From: Sinotaia quadrata
Lineage: Eukaryota; Mollusca; Gastropoda; Architaenioglossa; Viviparidae
DNA: 64,000 nucleotides
Assembly: GCA_028829895.1 (NCBI GenBank)
Contig: CM054179.1
Coordinates: forward strand, 34,463,617 to 34,527,616
Reading direction: 5' to 3'
Below, piece after piece: positions 1 through 11,279 of this stretch. The notes beneath the pieces were generated by a model. The model was not told where the DNA came from. It saw only the letters and a program-made list of their open reading frames with translations, and searched no databases. Every line of letters starts with the position of its first letter. Within the stretch, counting starts at the first letter, position 1. Both the position numbers and the translations under genes were made by a program.

Positions 1-961
1 AGCGCCAGTCCAGGAACGCACCGCCATCCCGCTGTGTCCGTGTGAGAGTCAGACACAAGACACTGAAAGGATAGGTGGCGTCTAACGCGCTAACAAATCC
101 CACTCTTCGATTTGCCATAACTGCAGTCAGACACGACACACGCAGAAAAATGTCCCTCCTTCAGAAGCACCACTTCGATCTGTAAGAGGTCATTGTAAGG
201 GTTTGGTGCAATTTGCAGACATGCGATACACATTAATGTCCTGGCACTGTCTTGTAGTTTTCCACCTTCCCTTAAGAAAGCGGGAAGAGCTGGTTCATCT
301 AGTTAGACTGACGGAAAAGGAAAGGAAAGGATGTGATGTGGAAAATGTTTACACGTGTGTATGAGGCTTTGTCACGCAGTTCGCTATTTCACTATACAGC
401 CTGCCGCTTGCATTTTACTATCAAATGCTGCTCAGTCAAACCAGTAATGTTGCCATGACAAGGGTATTGCGTGTAATCGATACACCATAAATGACATTTT
501 TTTTAATTTAAAAAATCACGAAACAGATGGCTGACATAACAAGTCATAATGCTAAATTTCTAATTATTGTTAAACGAGGCTGTTACATGCAGTGACTGTG
601 GTACATTTAACATGTACTCAATACCCTTGTAAAAAGCGAAATATAACACATAATGTTCAGATTAAATACAGCACAGAAACAATACGAACAGTGTCTAATA
701 TTACTTCTTTCAATAATGATAAAAAGTAATGCTAATTCACACGATCAAACACTTCCCTACCTTTAATATCCGTTGAACGTCTTTATTGACAGCAAGTTAA
801 AGTTATCACTCCCAGACAAATACTCTCTAAACAAAAGAATCTCATATACTTAGAGTGTCGGTAGGATGATAGTCTGGCCTGAAGAGTACAGACATGAAAG
901 AGCTAGGGATACGTGCGTATTTAATAGTAATAACATAATAGGATCATTTGACAACTATAGT
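1..961. other. AT-rich unique sequence, no gene seen
   Basis: No supportable ORF, RNA gene or mobile element. The first ~200 bases are richer in G+C than the rest. From about 900 the sequence begins to resemble diverged copies of the 62 bp tandem unit that follows (GGGATAC...GTATTTA...TTTGACAAC). Confidence 0.6.
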
Positions 962-1209
962 GATGGCAGGGATACATATGTATTTAGCAACAATTAATAA
1001 TACTGTCGTTTGACAACCATACTGATGGCAGGGATACATGTGTATTTAGCAACAATTAATAATACTGTCGTTTGACAACCATACTGATGGCAGGGATACA
1101 TGTGTATTTAGCAATAATTAATAATACTGTCGTTTGACAACCATGCTGATGGCAGGGATACATGTGTATTTAACATTAATTAATAATACTGTCGTTTGAC
1201 TTACATATG
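962..1209. repeat. 62 bp minisatellite, 4 copies
   Basis: Units start with GATGGCAGGGATACATGTG at 962, 1024, 1086 and 1148, a constant 62 bp step. Copies differ by only a few bases (for example AACAATTAAT versus AATAATTAAT). A more diverged copy lies just upstream. Confidence 0.93.
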
Positions 1210-1245
1210 GTGGATGTGTTAGAAGACGAAGGTACTGATGAATGC

Positions 1246-1380
1246 TATAAACGTATTAGCGTTAGACAGTTAAGACAGGACAAGTGGGGATATAAACGTA
1301 TTAGCGTTAGACAGTTAAGACAGGACAAGTGGGGATATAAACGTATTAGCGTTAGACAGTTAAGACAGGACAAGTGGGGA
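1246..1380. repeat. 45 bp minisatellite, 3 copies
   Basis: Three virtually identical units beginning TATAAACGTATTAGCGTTAG at 1246, 1291 and 1336. Because 45 is a multiple of three, the array stays open and produces a 67-codon ORF (1207-1410) made of a 15-residue repeat. I treat that ORF as non-coding. Confidence 0.95.
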
Positions 1381-2519
1381 TATGAGTGTCTGAAGACGGT
1401 GGTGCTCTAAGCAACATTATCCAGAAAAGCGTTCGACAGGAGATATGTTTGCTTATGATTATTAGAAGCTCTTGCACTACTATAGTAATAAATCATGAAT
1501 ATCATCAATGTGCTGTGTCAAGTCCTTACTTGAGTTGTTGCGTGAAAGTCTGCATATGATTAAATGAAAACAACGAACTTAAACAACAACTACTGAATGG
1601 TTGTATTTAACAGTAACATTTTAGTTTAGCAGGTGAACATTAAAAGAAGAAATATAATGGTATTAACAATCAGCACATCCTTATATCGTTTGTAATCTAT
1701 TACAAATATGTAGACTGTTTTGCAGGATACTCTGTTGACAAGCATATTGTATAGTTTAAACCACATGAAACAGGTGCTGTGTGCTACTTGAACGGACAGC
1801 CATTATTTTAGACATTTTTTAAAAAATACCTCAGTAGTTCAAGGGCACTTGGCACCATTGTGTGCATTGATACAGCTATTTTAACAAAGTGGAGCCTTAG
1901 AAATGTATGAAATCTCACGCACACGTATTAAATATACAGATTATATAAAGAGAAGGAGAGATTGTCTCTTGTCATTCACGGTTTCGAATCCTGACACAAA
2001 GTTTGATTTACGTCATGATCAATGATTTGCTCCGCACGGAGAAAGAGTGTGTGTGTATGAACGAAAGCAATAAACTATCAGTTTTAGCAAACTCAAAATC
2101 GGCATTTTTCTTGTTACAGACATCTTAGTTCTACAAGGAATGATATATGCATACACCAGCGTAGTGCTGTCCAACGAATGAGGAAAATCCAAAATAGAAA
2201 GAAATTAATAAAAATAAAAATAACATTAATATCTTTTAAAGTTGTGCAAAACCTAATGATGTGTTGCTAAGTTTCATTTCCTACTTGCATGTCATTGTTC
2301 TCCAATGCGAGTTTGATTTAGCGAACGTATACTATTGTTACAATCTACTAAGTAAACCTTATTCATTTCTCAAGTTAAACCAGTAGAATATCAGGTCATT
2401 TATATTCTGATAATTATAATCTTACAAGTAAATAGTAATACTGTGTGTCAAATAGAGTAACCCAGAGATGTATGCTATACATTATACTAATCACTTCGGG
2501 TAAGGTTATATCAACGAAG
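1381..2519. other. AT-rich unique sequence, no gene seen
   Basis: No coding signal. A pol III B-box-like string (GTTTCGAATCC) lies near 1980, but I see no matching A box or tRNA fold. A short GT run sits near 2047. Confidence 0.55.
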
Positions 2520-2520
<1 letters not shown>

Positions 2521-2613
<93 letters not shown>

Positions 2614-2625
2614 GTGTGTGTGTAT
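2521..2625. repeat. (GT)n microsatellite
   Basis: About 100 bases of nearly pure GT with a few substitutions (GTCTGT, GTGCGT). It causes a polyCV ORF at 2445-2786, which is not a gene. Confidence 0.97.
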
Positions 2626-3491
2626 GCAGGGTGGGCCAAAAAATAGGTATAAATCGGATCTTGGCATTTTATTTTAATTTTATTTATTTTTATTTTTCAT
2701 TTTCACTTATTATTTCTTTTACTTTACTGGTATTTATATTCATTAATAATGTAATGAATTTCATGAAGTTGAACTTAGTAAGATGACTTATAATTGGGAC
2801 AGTACTGTATACCTACTTTTTACCCCCTCTCCATCCATCCATCCATCCACATCTCTCTCTCTCTCTCTCTTATGTTAACTAGATCAAATATTGATACAAT
2901 ATGTTGACAGAGTCACAAAGTCGATCAGCTAAGTTATATACTTTAGTCAGCCAACTCGAGAAGTGATGCAGTAAACCATTAAACATATAATGATACGTTC
3001 TATAAACAATCATGTACAAAATTTATCATTTAATGATATCTTTTAACAGAGTTGCAGATATACAGTCTGTGAATTGATATATAATGATACAGATACAAAA
3101 TCAGGTACAAATGATATAATCTTTTAACATATACACAGATTTGATTTGATATAGTGATACACTCAATTAATTAAGACCCATTTATACCGTCAGTGATTGA
3201 AGACAGAATAAATATTCACACTAAATTAAAGACAGTATCATCTGACAATAAAGTCACACCACTTCAATGACTATATCAATTCGATACAGGATAAATTATT
3301 CACACTGATATAAAGTCACACTGCTTCAAAGATAATATCATCTAGAATCACGATAAATTAGTCTCACTGATTTAAAGACAATATCAATCGATTCACAATA
3401 ACGATCACACTGACGGAAAGTCTATATCTTTTCGATACACGATAAAATAGTCACTAGGCTATATCTTTCCGATACACGACAAACTCGTGTT
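2626..3491. repeat. Unique DNA, ATCC/CT microsatellite, then diverged minisatellite copies
   Basis: An (ATCC)n then (CT)n tract lies at about 2829-2870. From about 3200 a degenerate repeat (phrases such as CACACTGATTTAAAGACAATATC and GATACACGATAAA) leads into the homogeneous 46 bp array that starts at 3492. The decay gradient suggests the downstream array is the youngest, recently amplified part. Confidence 0.6.
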
Positions 3492-3767
3492 ACAGATGGA
3501 AAGACAATATCTTTCCGATACACGACAAACTCATGTTACAGATGGAAAGACAATATCTTTCCGATACACGACAAACTCATGTTACAGATGGAAAGACAAT
3601 ATCTTTCCGATACACGACAAACTCATGTTACAGATGGAAAGACAATATCTTTCCGATACACGACAAACTCATGTTACAGATGGAAAGACAATATCTTTCC
3701 GATACACGACAAACTCATGTTACAGATGGAAAAACAATATCTTCTCGATATGCAATAAACTCTTGAA
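3492..3767. repeat. 46 bp minisatellite, 6 copies
   Basis: Units begin ACAGATGGAAAGACAATATC at 3492, 3538, 3584, 3630, 3676 and 3722, an exact 46 bp step. The first five are essentially identical and the last is diverged at its end. Since 46 is not a multiple of three, the overlapping 108- and 77-codon ORFs cycle through three frames of the same unit. They are repeat artefacts. Confidence 0.96.
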
Positions 3768-5018
3768 AGTTCTTCGTGAAGAGACTGCTGTACAAACACC
3801 TACTTATATCTAAGGCGGCATTTTGGGGAATTAAAAAAACACACAAATGAATTAATATTAGTGGCCAAGGGTTTAATAGAGTTTTTATATACTCATTCCC
3901 ATATTTATCACTCCATTCCTATAAATATTGCAACAGTGATTAAGAGTGATAACGATAAATATTGGTGGTAATTTTGAAAAGGAATTGTTTGTGGGAAAGT
4001 GGACTTGTTTATTTTAACAACTGCTATTGCCTGAAACACGAAGATTCATTCCAAACATCACTGCATTGCTTAGTCGAATTAGTCAGTGATAATTCCCTAA
4101 ATATATAATATTTTTATGAATACAAAAATACACGTGGATACAACTACAAGCACATGATTTAGGTACATGTACAAAGATATTTAGATATAAGTACAACCAC
4201 GTGCTGAAGATACAAGTATAATGACATGTTGTAGATACAATTACAAGCATGTATACAATTAAAACAATATGAATTTAGATACAATTAAAACAACATGATT
4301 AAGATACATTAAAAAATAATGTAGACGCAAGCAAAACGCGTACCTCATCTGGGAGAAACGAAATGCTACAGTACACATGCGTGTGCCAAAGAGTGCATGT
4401 GCTTTGTGTATTCGTCTGTATTCGCATTTGAATAACTGCGATGCAGGAATGTGCATTTGTGTGATTGTATATGGTTTGGATTGAGATCGAAAAATAACCT
4501 AGTAGTTATAGGGTCCAACAGGATGTCCAGGTGCATGCGGTAGACCGGACTGAGGGATATATCTGTTATGCCCCTTCACAGTCTGAGGCGTGCTGGAATA
4601 ATTTATGGATCCCTCTCTGGATGCCAAGGAAAAGGGGATCTCGCTGTCTGTGGCCCACAAAATGGCATCCCTTATTCTCCTCCCTGTTATTATCTGTCCT
4701 TCCGTCTTTCAGTCACACGGCTTGGCGAGAATGATTTAGATCTTGATTCCAAAGCGAGGCCAAGGGTGTTCTGTGTGGATCTTTCTGTTATGGGTGGTCT
4801 CTTGAATACCCATGGCTGGTTCCTTCTCGGATGTAATTTATATTAGAAAGGCGTTTAGCTGCAATAGTCTTTCACATGTATTAGGTTACTCTTGTTACTG
4901 ATGAAATCTAACATGTACACAGTTTCTTTACTAGACAAATTGTTAACATCAATGTGCGATATTAAATGCTGTTCATGTACAGATTCATTGTACGTTGTCA
5001 TAGCAATCGGACTTATGT
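3768..5018. other. AT-rich sequence with a degenerate ACAAGCACATG-type repeat; no gene recognised
   Basis: From 4130 to 4330 a decayed 30-40 bp repeat recurs (GATACAA.TACAAGCACATG). From 4530 to 4850 the composition is less AT-rich and holds two overlapping ORFs (67 codons from 4531, 92 codons from 4568). Neither shows a recognisable domain, so I do not call them genes. Confidence 0.5.
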
Positions 5019-5188
<170 letters not shown>

Positions 5189-5984
5189 TTTTCCTTCCGA
5201 TATATCTCACATTTTGACTCCAAGAAGATATATATGAGGAATGATCTCGACACTTTCATTTCGAATATTTTTATTGGAAGCGTGAGGTATGGGTGTACAC
5301 TATGATGCTTTAAGAAATAACCCATCATCTTGTGCTAATCATCACATTTAGTGGAAGTAATCAGAAGTGAATCTCCATTCTACGTCTATGTAGCCAGAGC
5401 AGTTGAGATTCTGGACAAAATGTATGTCTGGGATGGAAAAGAAAATTGTATCTTATCTATAATGACCTAAATATTTTAGTTGATAAATAGTTTTCTTCGC
5501 ATAAAACTCCAAATCGTATATAGACCAAAAAACAGAATAAATTAAAACTGTTCGGTGATACAGTAGCGATCTTCAAATTACATAAATGTAAAATGTCTTA
5601 GTGAGATCGAAATCACCGAGGTCTTTTAGAAGGTACAATAACCTTCTTCAAATAGCATCATCGTACAATTGTAAATCTAAGATCAAAACCATGTACACTG
5701 CTGTACAAAATTTCCCCCCCCAAAATCGATTTCTTTTGTTTCATTACAATTACAATATTGTGAATTTTCGAGCAATTGCTGCACATTTTTATACTGTTAG
5801 TCAATCTGTGTATGAAGTTAAGTGTTGAAGTGAACATGAGGCAAATATTACTGTTTTCTTTGTATTTAAACTAGATAGATAGATAGATTCTTTTTGTCTT
5901 CATCTTATCATTAAACTCATCGTTGTCGTTTTCGTCGTCCTCATCATAGTTGTCACTATATTATTTAGTCTTTTTCAACTTTTA
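5189..5984. other. Unique AT-rich sequence, no gene seen
   Basis: Nothing recognisable apart from a short TAGATAGA run near 5872. A 75-codon ORF at 5601-5828 has no motif and ordinary intergenic composition. Confidence 0.5.
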
Positions 5985-6620
5985 CTGACTGTCGGCTGTG
6001 AATCAAAGACTCTAAATCTTACCAAGATTCTGGGAGATCCAAGGTTTAACGGAGGATGTGGGCAATTCTGAAGAGCGGTGCTTTGAGTAGTGGGGCGAGT
6101 CTGTGGTTTCTAGGGAATTTGGTCAGATAGCCCTCCAACTGATACTCAAGGCTCCTATCACCACAGTTTTCGTACGTCTTCTTCTACTTTCCCCATCCTC
6201 TGCATTTCTAACCTGAGATCCTACTATCTTTCTGTTTGCTCTCTTTGTTTTTTTTTAATGTTTAATGTTTTTATCTCACACGGAACAAGGATAACAATGA
6301 TTGTTGCTATTTTCTTAGACTTACTGAGAACTGAGAATGTCTGGTCTTTGCACAGAAATCACTCGATCTGTTCTTATCTCGAAGTCCCACTGTATTTTGA
6401 CTTCTCTATCGGTGATTGCAGATGGTTTGACTTCTCTATCGGTGAATGCAGATCGTTAGTGCGTCCCTGCTCTTTTTGAGGTTTACTCCATAGTTCTCAT
6501 TAGTAGATTCTTTGGCTGTATTCTGACCAGCCATAATCTGACATTTAGACAGTCAATGCTCTGTTGCTTCATCCACGATATTGCAGAATCTCCATTTGGA
6601 ATCATTTATAAATATTACTT
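5985..6620 (-). mobile_element. Non-LTR retrotransposon 3' fragment (C-terminal region of RT polyprotein), decayed
   Basis: Seen: this segment is homologous by eye to the copies at 49300-49550 and 49586-50030, sharing the phrase TTACCAAGATTCTGGGAGAT and the strings around it in the same order. Read on the minus strand it gives fragments resembling the end of many animal non-LTR retrotransposon ORFs: a knuckle-like patch with DEATEH near 6570, then a stretch (near 6370) corresponding to the RTDRV...RPDI part of the endonuclease-like C-terminal region. Known: such ends follow the reverse transcriptase domain. Inference: a 5'-truncated insertion carrying stops and frameshifts. The clade cannot be assigned by eye. 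Confidence 0.7.
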
Positions 6621-6671
6621 TGTTTTGTGTGATTTCGGTGTTTAATGTTTGATCTTGCGCAACCGTTATGG

Positions 6672-6853
6672 CTGCTTCTATTTCTCCTTTCAAAACCTGC
6701 CTCATTCAACTATCTGTATGTTAAGTGTTTTGTTGCTATTTCTCCTTTCAAACCTGCCTCTTTCAACTATCTGTATGTTGTTTTGTTGCTATTTCTCCTT
6801 TCAAACCTGCCTCTTTCAACTATCTATATGTTGTTTTGTTGCTATTACTCATT
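6672..6853. repeat. 53 bp minisatellite, 3+ copies, cut by the foldback element
   Basis: Units TGTTGCTATTTCTCCTTTCA start at 6731, 6784 and 6837 (53 bp step), with a more diverged first copy from about 6672. The last unit runs only to about 6853 (GCTATTACTCATTT), where the foldback element begins, so that element apparently inserted into the array. Confidence 0.88.
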
Positions 6854-7301
6854 TCGGTGAGCGGGAAAAAAGTCACGGGAAAAAATGTCACGGGGAAAAA
6901 AGTCACAGAAAAGAAAGTCATAGGAAATAAAGTCACAAGAAAAAAGTCACAGGATAAAAAGTCACGGAAGAAAAGTCACAGAAAGCAACAGATTCATACA
7001 CATTTTTCTGTGACTTATCTCCTGTGACTTTTTTCTTTTGACTTATTTTCCTCTGACTTTTTTTCCTAGCAAAATTTGTGACTTTTTCCCGTGACAAATC
7101 ACTCACTCACTCACACACCCCCCCCACCCCACCCCACACACACACATTTAATCACGATCCTAATGAGCCGTCGCTTTCTGTGACTTTTCTTCCGTGACAT
7201 TTGTCCTGTGACTTTCTTTCTTGTGACTTTATTTGATATGACTTTTTACTGTGACTTTTTCCCCGTGACTTTTTTCCTGTGACTTTTTTTCCGCTCACCG
7301 A
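6854..7301. mobile_element. Foldback/MITE-like element with ~135 bp inverted arms of GTCAC subrepeats
   Basis: The left end reads TCGGTGAGCGG and the right end CCGCTCACCGA, an exact inverted pair. Behind it the left arm (6854 to ~6989) aligns with the reverse complement of the right arm (~7168 to 7301) over their whole length. Both arms consist of about nine ~14 bp subrepeats with core AAAAAGTCAC and matching variants in the same order (CACGGGG, CATA...AAATAAAG, CACGGAAGAAAAG, CAGAAAGC). The centre holds more subrepeats in the reverse orientation and a C-rich (CACCCC)/(CA) tract near 7115-7147. No transposase is encoded. No clear target-site duplication is visible (left flank CATT, right flank TATA). 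The family is not recognised. Confidence 0.82.
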
Positions 7302-8714
7302 TATAACTTACACAGAAAATGCATTTCCCTGTTCTTTCTTTGTTTTTACTTATTAGATTTGAGGACTAAGAAATATTATCTTTGTATAGTATCCGATTGT
7401 CAAAATTTTCATCTAAGTCATCCGTATTAGACAAATGCACGAAACATTGTTAAATCAATTTTCTCACAATGTATGCTGTTGTAAATATTCAAACCAATAG
7501 TAATATAAGTGGTATTTCAAGTATAGCAAATCATTTCTTTTCGTTTTCCTCTACAATGCAAGTTTCACAGTTTCTAGGACTTGTGAGTTTATCCCTGCAG
7601 GTCAGTGGGAAACCGACATGGAGGAAAAAGAAGTAATAAACATGTTGCCGTCATGGCAATAAAATGTTCCTGAGTCTTCTCTGTAGTTAAACTTGACCTA
7701 GGGTATCAAATGACCGTCCGTTTAGATAACATGAACAGAATGACCACCCTATCTGCCAAAGTTAGCCATTAGCCACTAACAATCACAACGTATAAAGCGG
7801 CCACTAGTGTTCACAATTTAAACAACACCCCCTCCCTATCCCCCACAACCCCATCACCCAGCGCGAAAGCCGGAAGCGCCCCCCCCCACTTCGATACAAC
7901 GACAATTTAAACAACAATAGTAATTTAAGTCAGTTTATATACAACTACAACTAGAAAAGCAAATAATTCTCAATATCACTTATAACTGACAAGATATTAA
8001 AATTGTGAGAGTAAATGGAGTTCAGTAGTAATTATACGTCCGTCAACACACTTATACAAACAAGTCAAAGTGCTCATTTACAATTAAATGTACCAGATTA
8101 TACACTTCAATTCTGTAAACACACCCACATTTACAACTGTCACAGTAAACAGACCTCAAAAGATAATTACACAATACAATTTATATCAAAGTAGATATAA
8201 TTATTAGCAATTGAAGATCTAGAAATATATTTAATTACCTCATTTATACAGTACAACATATATAAATTATAAATTGAGGATCAAAACAAAATTATTTTAT
8301 TACCATATTTTGGGAGTAAATCAGTATAAACACAGGCGTGTCACGTTCCTATATCAAACTAGTTTTCTTGTGTGTAGAATAATATATTAAAAAAATACCC
8401 TTCCAAAAGAATGGCAAAAGAAATGGGATCAGTCAAATTTTTATATACTAATGCCCAAGGTAAGAGCATTCAGGGAATGAATAAGAATGCAAAAAGACAT
8501 TTAAAGTGACTTAAAATAAAAGCTAGTTTATTGCAATCAATCGACTGTACGCACGTGATAAGCGAGTCGATACCTGGAGGTAAAGGAGGAAAGCTTGACA
8601 GATCATAATATATGTCCTACACAGATAGCTTTACTTGATTTAGCACTAAAAAAGTACTCTAACAGTATGAGACTTGTCCTGCCGCAAGTATTCTTTAGCG
8701 TTGCTATGTGTGTG
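7302..8714. other. AT-rich unique sequence, no gene seen
   Basis: Mostly unique AT-rich DNA. A C-rich pocket lies at 7825-7890 (CCCCCTCCC..., GCGCGAAAGCCGGAAGCGCC). From 7900 to 8350 a weak ~50-60 bp periodicity of 'TACAA...ACACTTC' phrases suggests a very old array. No ORF of note. Confidence 0.5.
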
Positions 8715-9001
8715 TTGGTCCTTGAATACACACTTGGGTTTGATTGTGTGTGTGTTGGTCCTTGAATACACACATGGGTTTGATTGTGTGTGTGTTGGTC
8801 CTTGAATACACACTTGGGTTTGATTGTGTGTGTGTTGGTCCTTGAGTGCACACTTGGGTTTGATTGTGTGTGTGTTGGTCCTTGAATACACATTTGGGTT
8901 TGATTGTGTGTGTGTGTGTGTTGGTCCTTGAATACACACTTGGGTTTGATTGTGTGTGTGTTGGTCCTTGAATACACACTTGGGTTGGATTGTGTGTGTG
9001 T
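8715..9001. repeat. 40 bp minisatellite, 7 copies, with internal GT expansion
   Basis: Units TTGGTCCTTGAATACACACT start at 8715, 8755, 8795, 8835, 8875, 8921 and 8961. The step is 40 bp except one of 46 bp, where the internal (GT)n gained three dinucleotides. The THTQ-rich minus-strand ORFs (8603-9004 and overlapping ones) are array artefacts. Confidence 0.96.
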
Positions 9002-9606
9002 CAAGAAATGAAATGTCTTTTTTAAAATGTTAGGTCTCTAGGACAGTTAATTTCAAAATACAGTTTTGCTTAAAGTTCAGTAGTATTTCAAGGTCTAGCC
9101 TGGTGAGTTTATTATTATTTTTAGAGTTCATTTTACTTATGAATGCTCTGTTGACACAATTATGCATTACGTACTAGTGTATGACACCATGTTCAAATTA
9201 TAAACCAACATTGTTTTACTGATTTTGGCTCAAATTGTGTTCGTCTCAGGATTTATTGGTAGATATTAATATTTCTTCTTGAGATAATCTGATTTGGTTA
9301 TTTTCTGAGCTTTTTCTCAGAAAAAATTATTTAGCTACTAAACGTAACTAAGTTTACAAGATTTGGCTACTAACTGCTCTTACACTATTTATGTATTTGG
9401 TGAGCTGACAAGGTTCGATTGTCAGGTTGCTAGCTAACCTTACACTATTTTGATATTAGCTGTGCTTACAAGATGTGGTTACTTAATGAGCTTACACAAA
9501 TTTGTTATTAGCTGTGCTTACAGGAGTTGTTACTAGCTAACCTTACACTATTTTGATATTAGCTGTGCTTACATTGAATGTTGGTCTTGTGAATAGTTAT
9601 TCATTA
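9002..9606. repeat. Unique DNA followed by degenerate ~50 bp array
   Basis: 9002-9340 is unique AT-rich DNA. From about 9340 to 9575 a decayed tandem repeat recurs, with phrases TTAGCTACTAA, CTTACACTATTTTGATATTAGCTGTGCTTACA and variants. Unit size is irregular, near 50 bp. Confidence 0.6.
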
Positions 9607-9765
9607 TGTATTGTGGTGGAAGCTCCACTGGAAATGCTTGGAATTTACTCCTAATATATTAGATGTTAACAGAATAGTTAGCAACACAAAAGCAGGGGGT
9701 ATATGGTGGAGCAAATTTACGTATCCTTAATTCTAGACTTAATTGTTATATAAATTTTATCATAG
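9607..9765 (+). mobile_element. LTR-retrotransposon fragment: polypurine tract plus first part of LTR
   Basis: This segment matches 32866-33000 downstream of the gypsy-like pol remnant. Both share CACTGG.AATG.TTGGAATTTACTCC-like sequence, then a purine tract (AAAAGCAGGGGG at 9688-9699), then the start of the dispersed LTR family (TATATGGTGGAGCAAATTTA from 9700). The match fades near 9765 after TTGTTATATAAATT. Inference: a truncated 3' end of the same family, keeping the PPT-LTR junction. Confidence 0.75.
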
Positions 9766-11279
9766 TTTTATTAATCTTGAAACTACACCCAGCTATACCC
9801 ATACTCACTCCTGACCCAATCAAATTCAAATTCATAACTTTCATGCACCTTTCAACCGACATTCTGTCAGCAAACATGGGACCTATCCAAAAATAAATTC
9901 GCGATTACCTCAGAATATGAATCGCATAACACCTAACCAAGGCCAAAACCAATATTTCAGCTGCTTTAAATTAAACAAGATATTGCTCAGAGGTCAGGGT
10001 TCTAGTGTTCTACCTGACAATAACAGCATTGCTAACCTGCGATTACTATTCACTCAACATATTAATTTCTCCCTTCACCTTTTGTCTCTTGTGGATTTCA
10101 ATTCCAAAAATAAACTTTATGTAACATTTTTTTTTAAAATCTAAGAAATCACAAATAGCATCTCATTTTAAAAATATAGATCAAAATACGAAAATTTATT
10201 TAGCAAATATGTGGGAGAACGCCCCATCCTATTGACTGAGCTTAACAATGTTTTCTGGATATCACTCTTGGAGTTTTGGGATTTGGTAACTTCTTGATCT
10301 AACAGGGTTTGGTTCCTTGAATAGAATAAAGACTTTTGCATTAGGGCGTCCTTAAAGGGCTTTTTGACTAGGTTATTTCACAGGGATTTATGACTAGATG
10401 AGCTATGCTATAATATTTGTCTATGATCTGAATGAGATGAAAGGTTTACTAACATGATAAGTCTTCTAAGCTTTTATAGCACTCGTCGTTAACAGGAGGA
10501 CGCCTTACTGATTTTCTAACTCTGAAGGTCATTCACCAGCATCAGTATGAAAGCTGCTTTTATTTTAAAAAATAACCATTACGTACAATACGCAGGTTTC
10601 AAATAGCCTGCAACGGACATTTTGAAATAGTTTGTTTTAATATTTTCTTTATTTCGTTTAGTAAATCGCTCTTGTCACAGAACTTGATATGCAACAGCAA
10701 GTGTCAGATAAGATGAATGTATTGTGTGCCAGAGAGAAGAGATATAGTCCTTTGTTTCGTGCCTGTCATTTCAGCATACATACAATATGCAGTTTAAATG
10801 CTTGAGAGGTGCGTCCACATATTTCTTCTCTTTTCTGTAAACGAAAAAACGAAAAATAATCAAACAAAGGACGAAACTCCACATTGGCTCTTAAGAATAT
10901 GAAATGTCTCCATGAAACAATTCTACGTGGAATGGTAGAAATAGGGCGTCTATTATTCTAAACAGAAATATACAGGCAAACACGCATTTATATACGCACA
11001 TACTTATACGTACATACAAATTCTAATGTCTAACGGAGCAGAAAACACAAACGAGTCAAGTACTTACATTTGACAAACAAATTCATGAATCAAAATAATT
11101 AAAAATTACTGAAACTACATTGAAAGCTCTGCATTTAACATGGGACTAAATATAACTGTTTCCTAATTACTCGATGCTGAAGAATTATAGTTATCTTTTC
11201 ATTGGCATCAAGGGAAGAATTAATTCAATAATTTGATCCACGAGGTAAACTATTCTGAAACATATAATTTCAGTTTGCC
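9766..11279. other. AT-rich unique sequence, no gene seen
   Basis: No recognisable gene. A 75-codon ORF at 9917-10144 carries no motif and ends in a T run. Several A/T homopolymers are present. Confidence 0.55.

Noticed and set aside
1975..2000. Possible tRNA or SINE (B-box-like GTTTCGAATCC)
   Set aside because: No A box at the right distance and no cloverleaf. Single match only.
2626..2650. GCAGGGTGGGCCAAAAAATAGG as a mariner-like terminal repeat
   Set aside because: No inverted partner or transposase remnant within several kilobases.
4531..4846. Overlapping 67- and 92-codon ORFs in a less AT-rich pocket
   Set aside because: Different frames, no motif, no splice or promoter signal. Below evidence threshold.
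8603..9004. 133-codon THTQSNPS-rich ORF
   Set aside because: Cycles through the 40 bp minisatellite in one frame, and equivalent ORFs exist in the other frames. Artefact.
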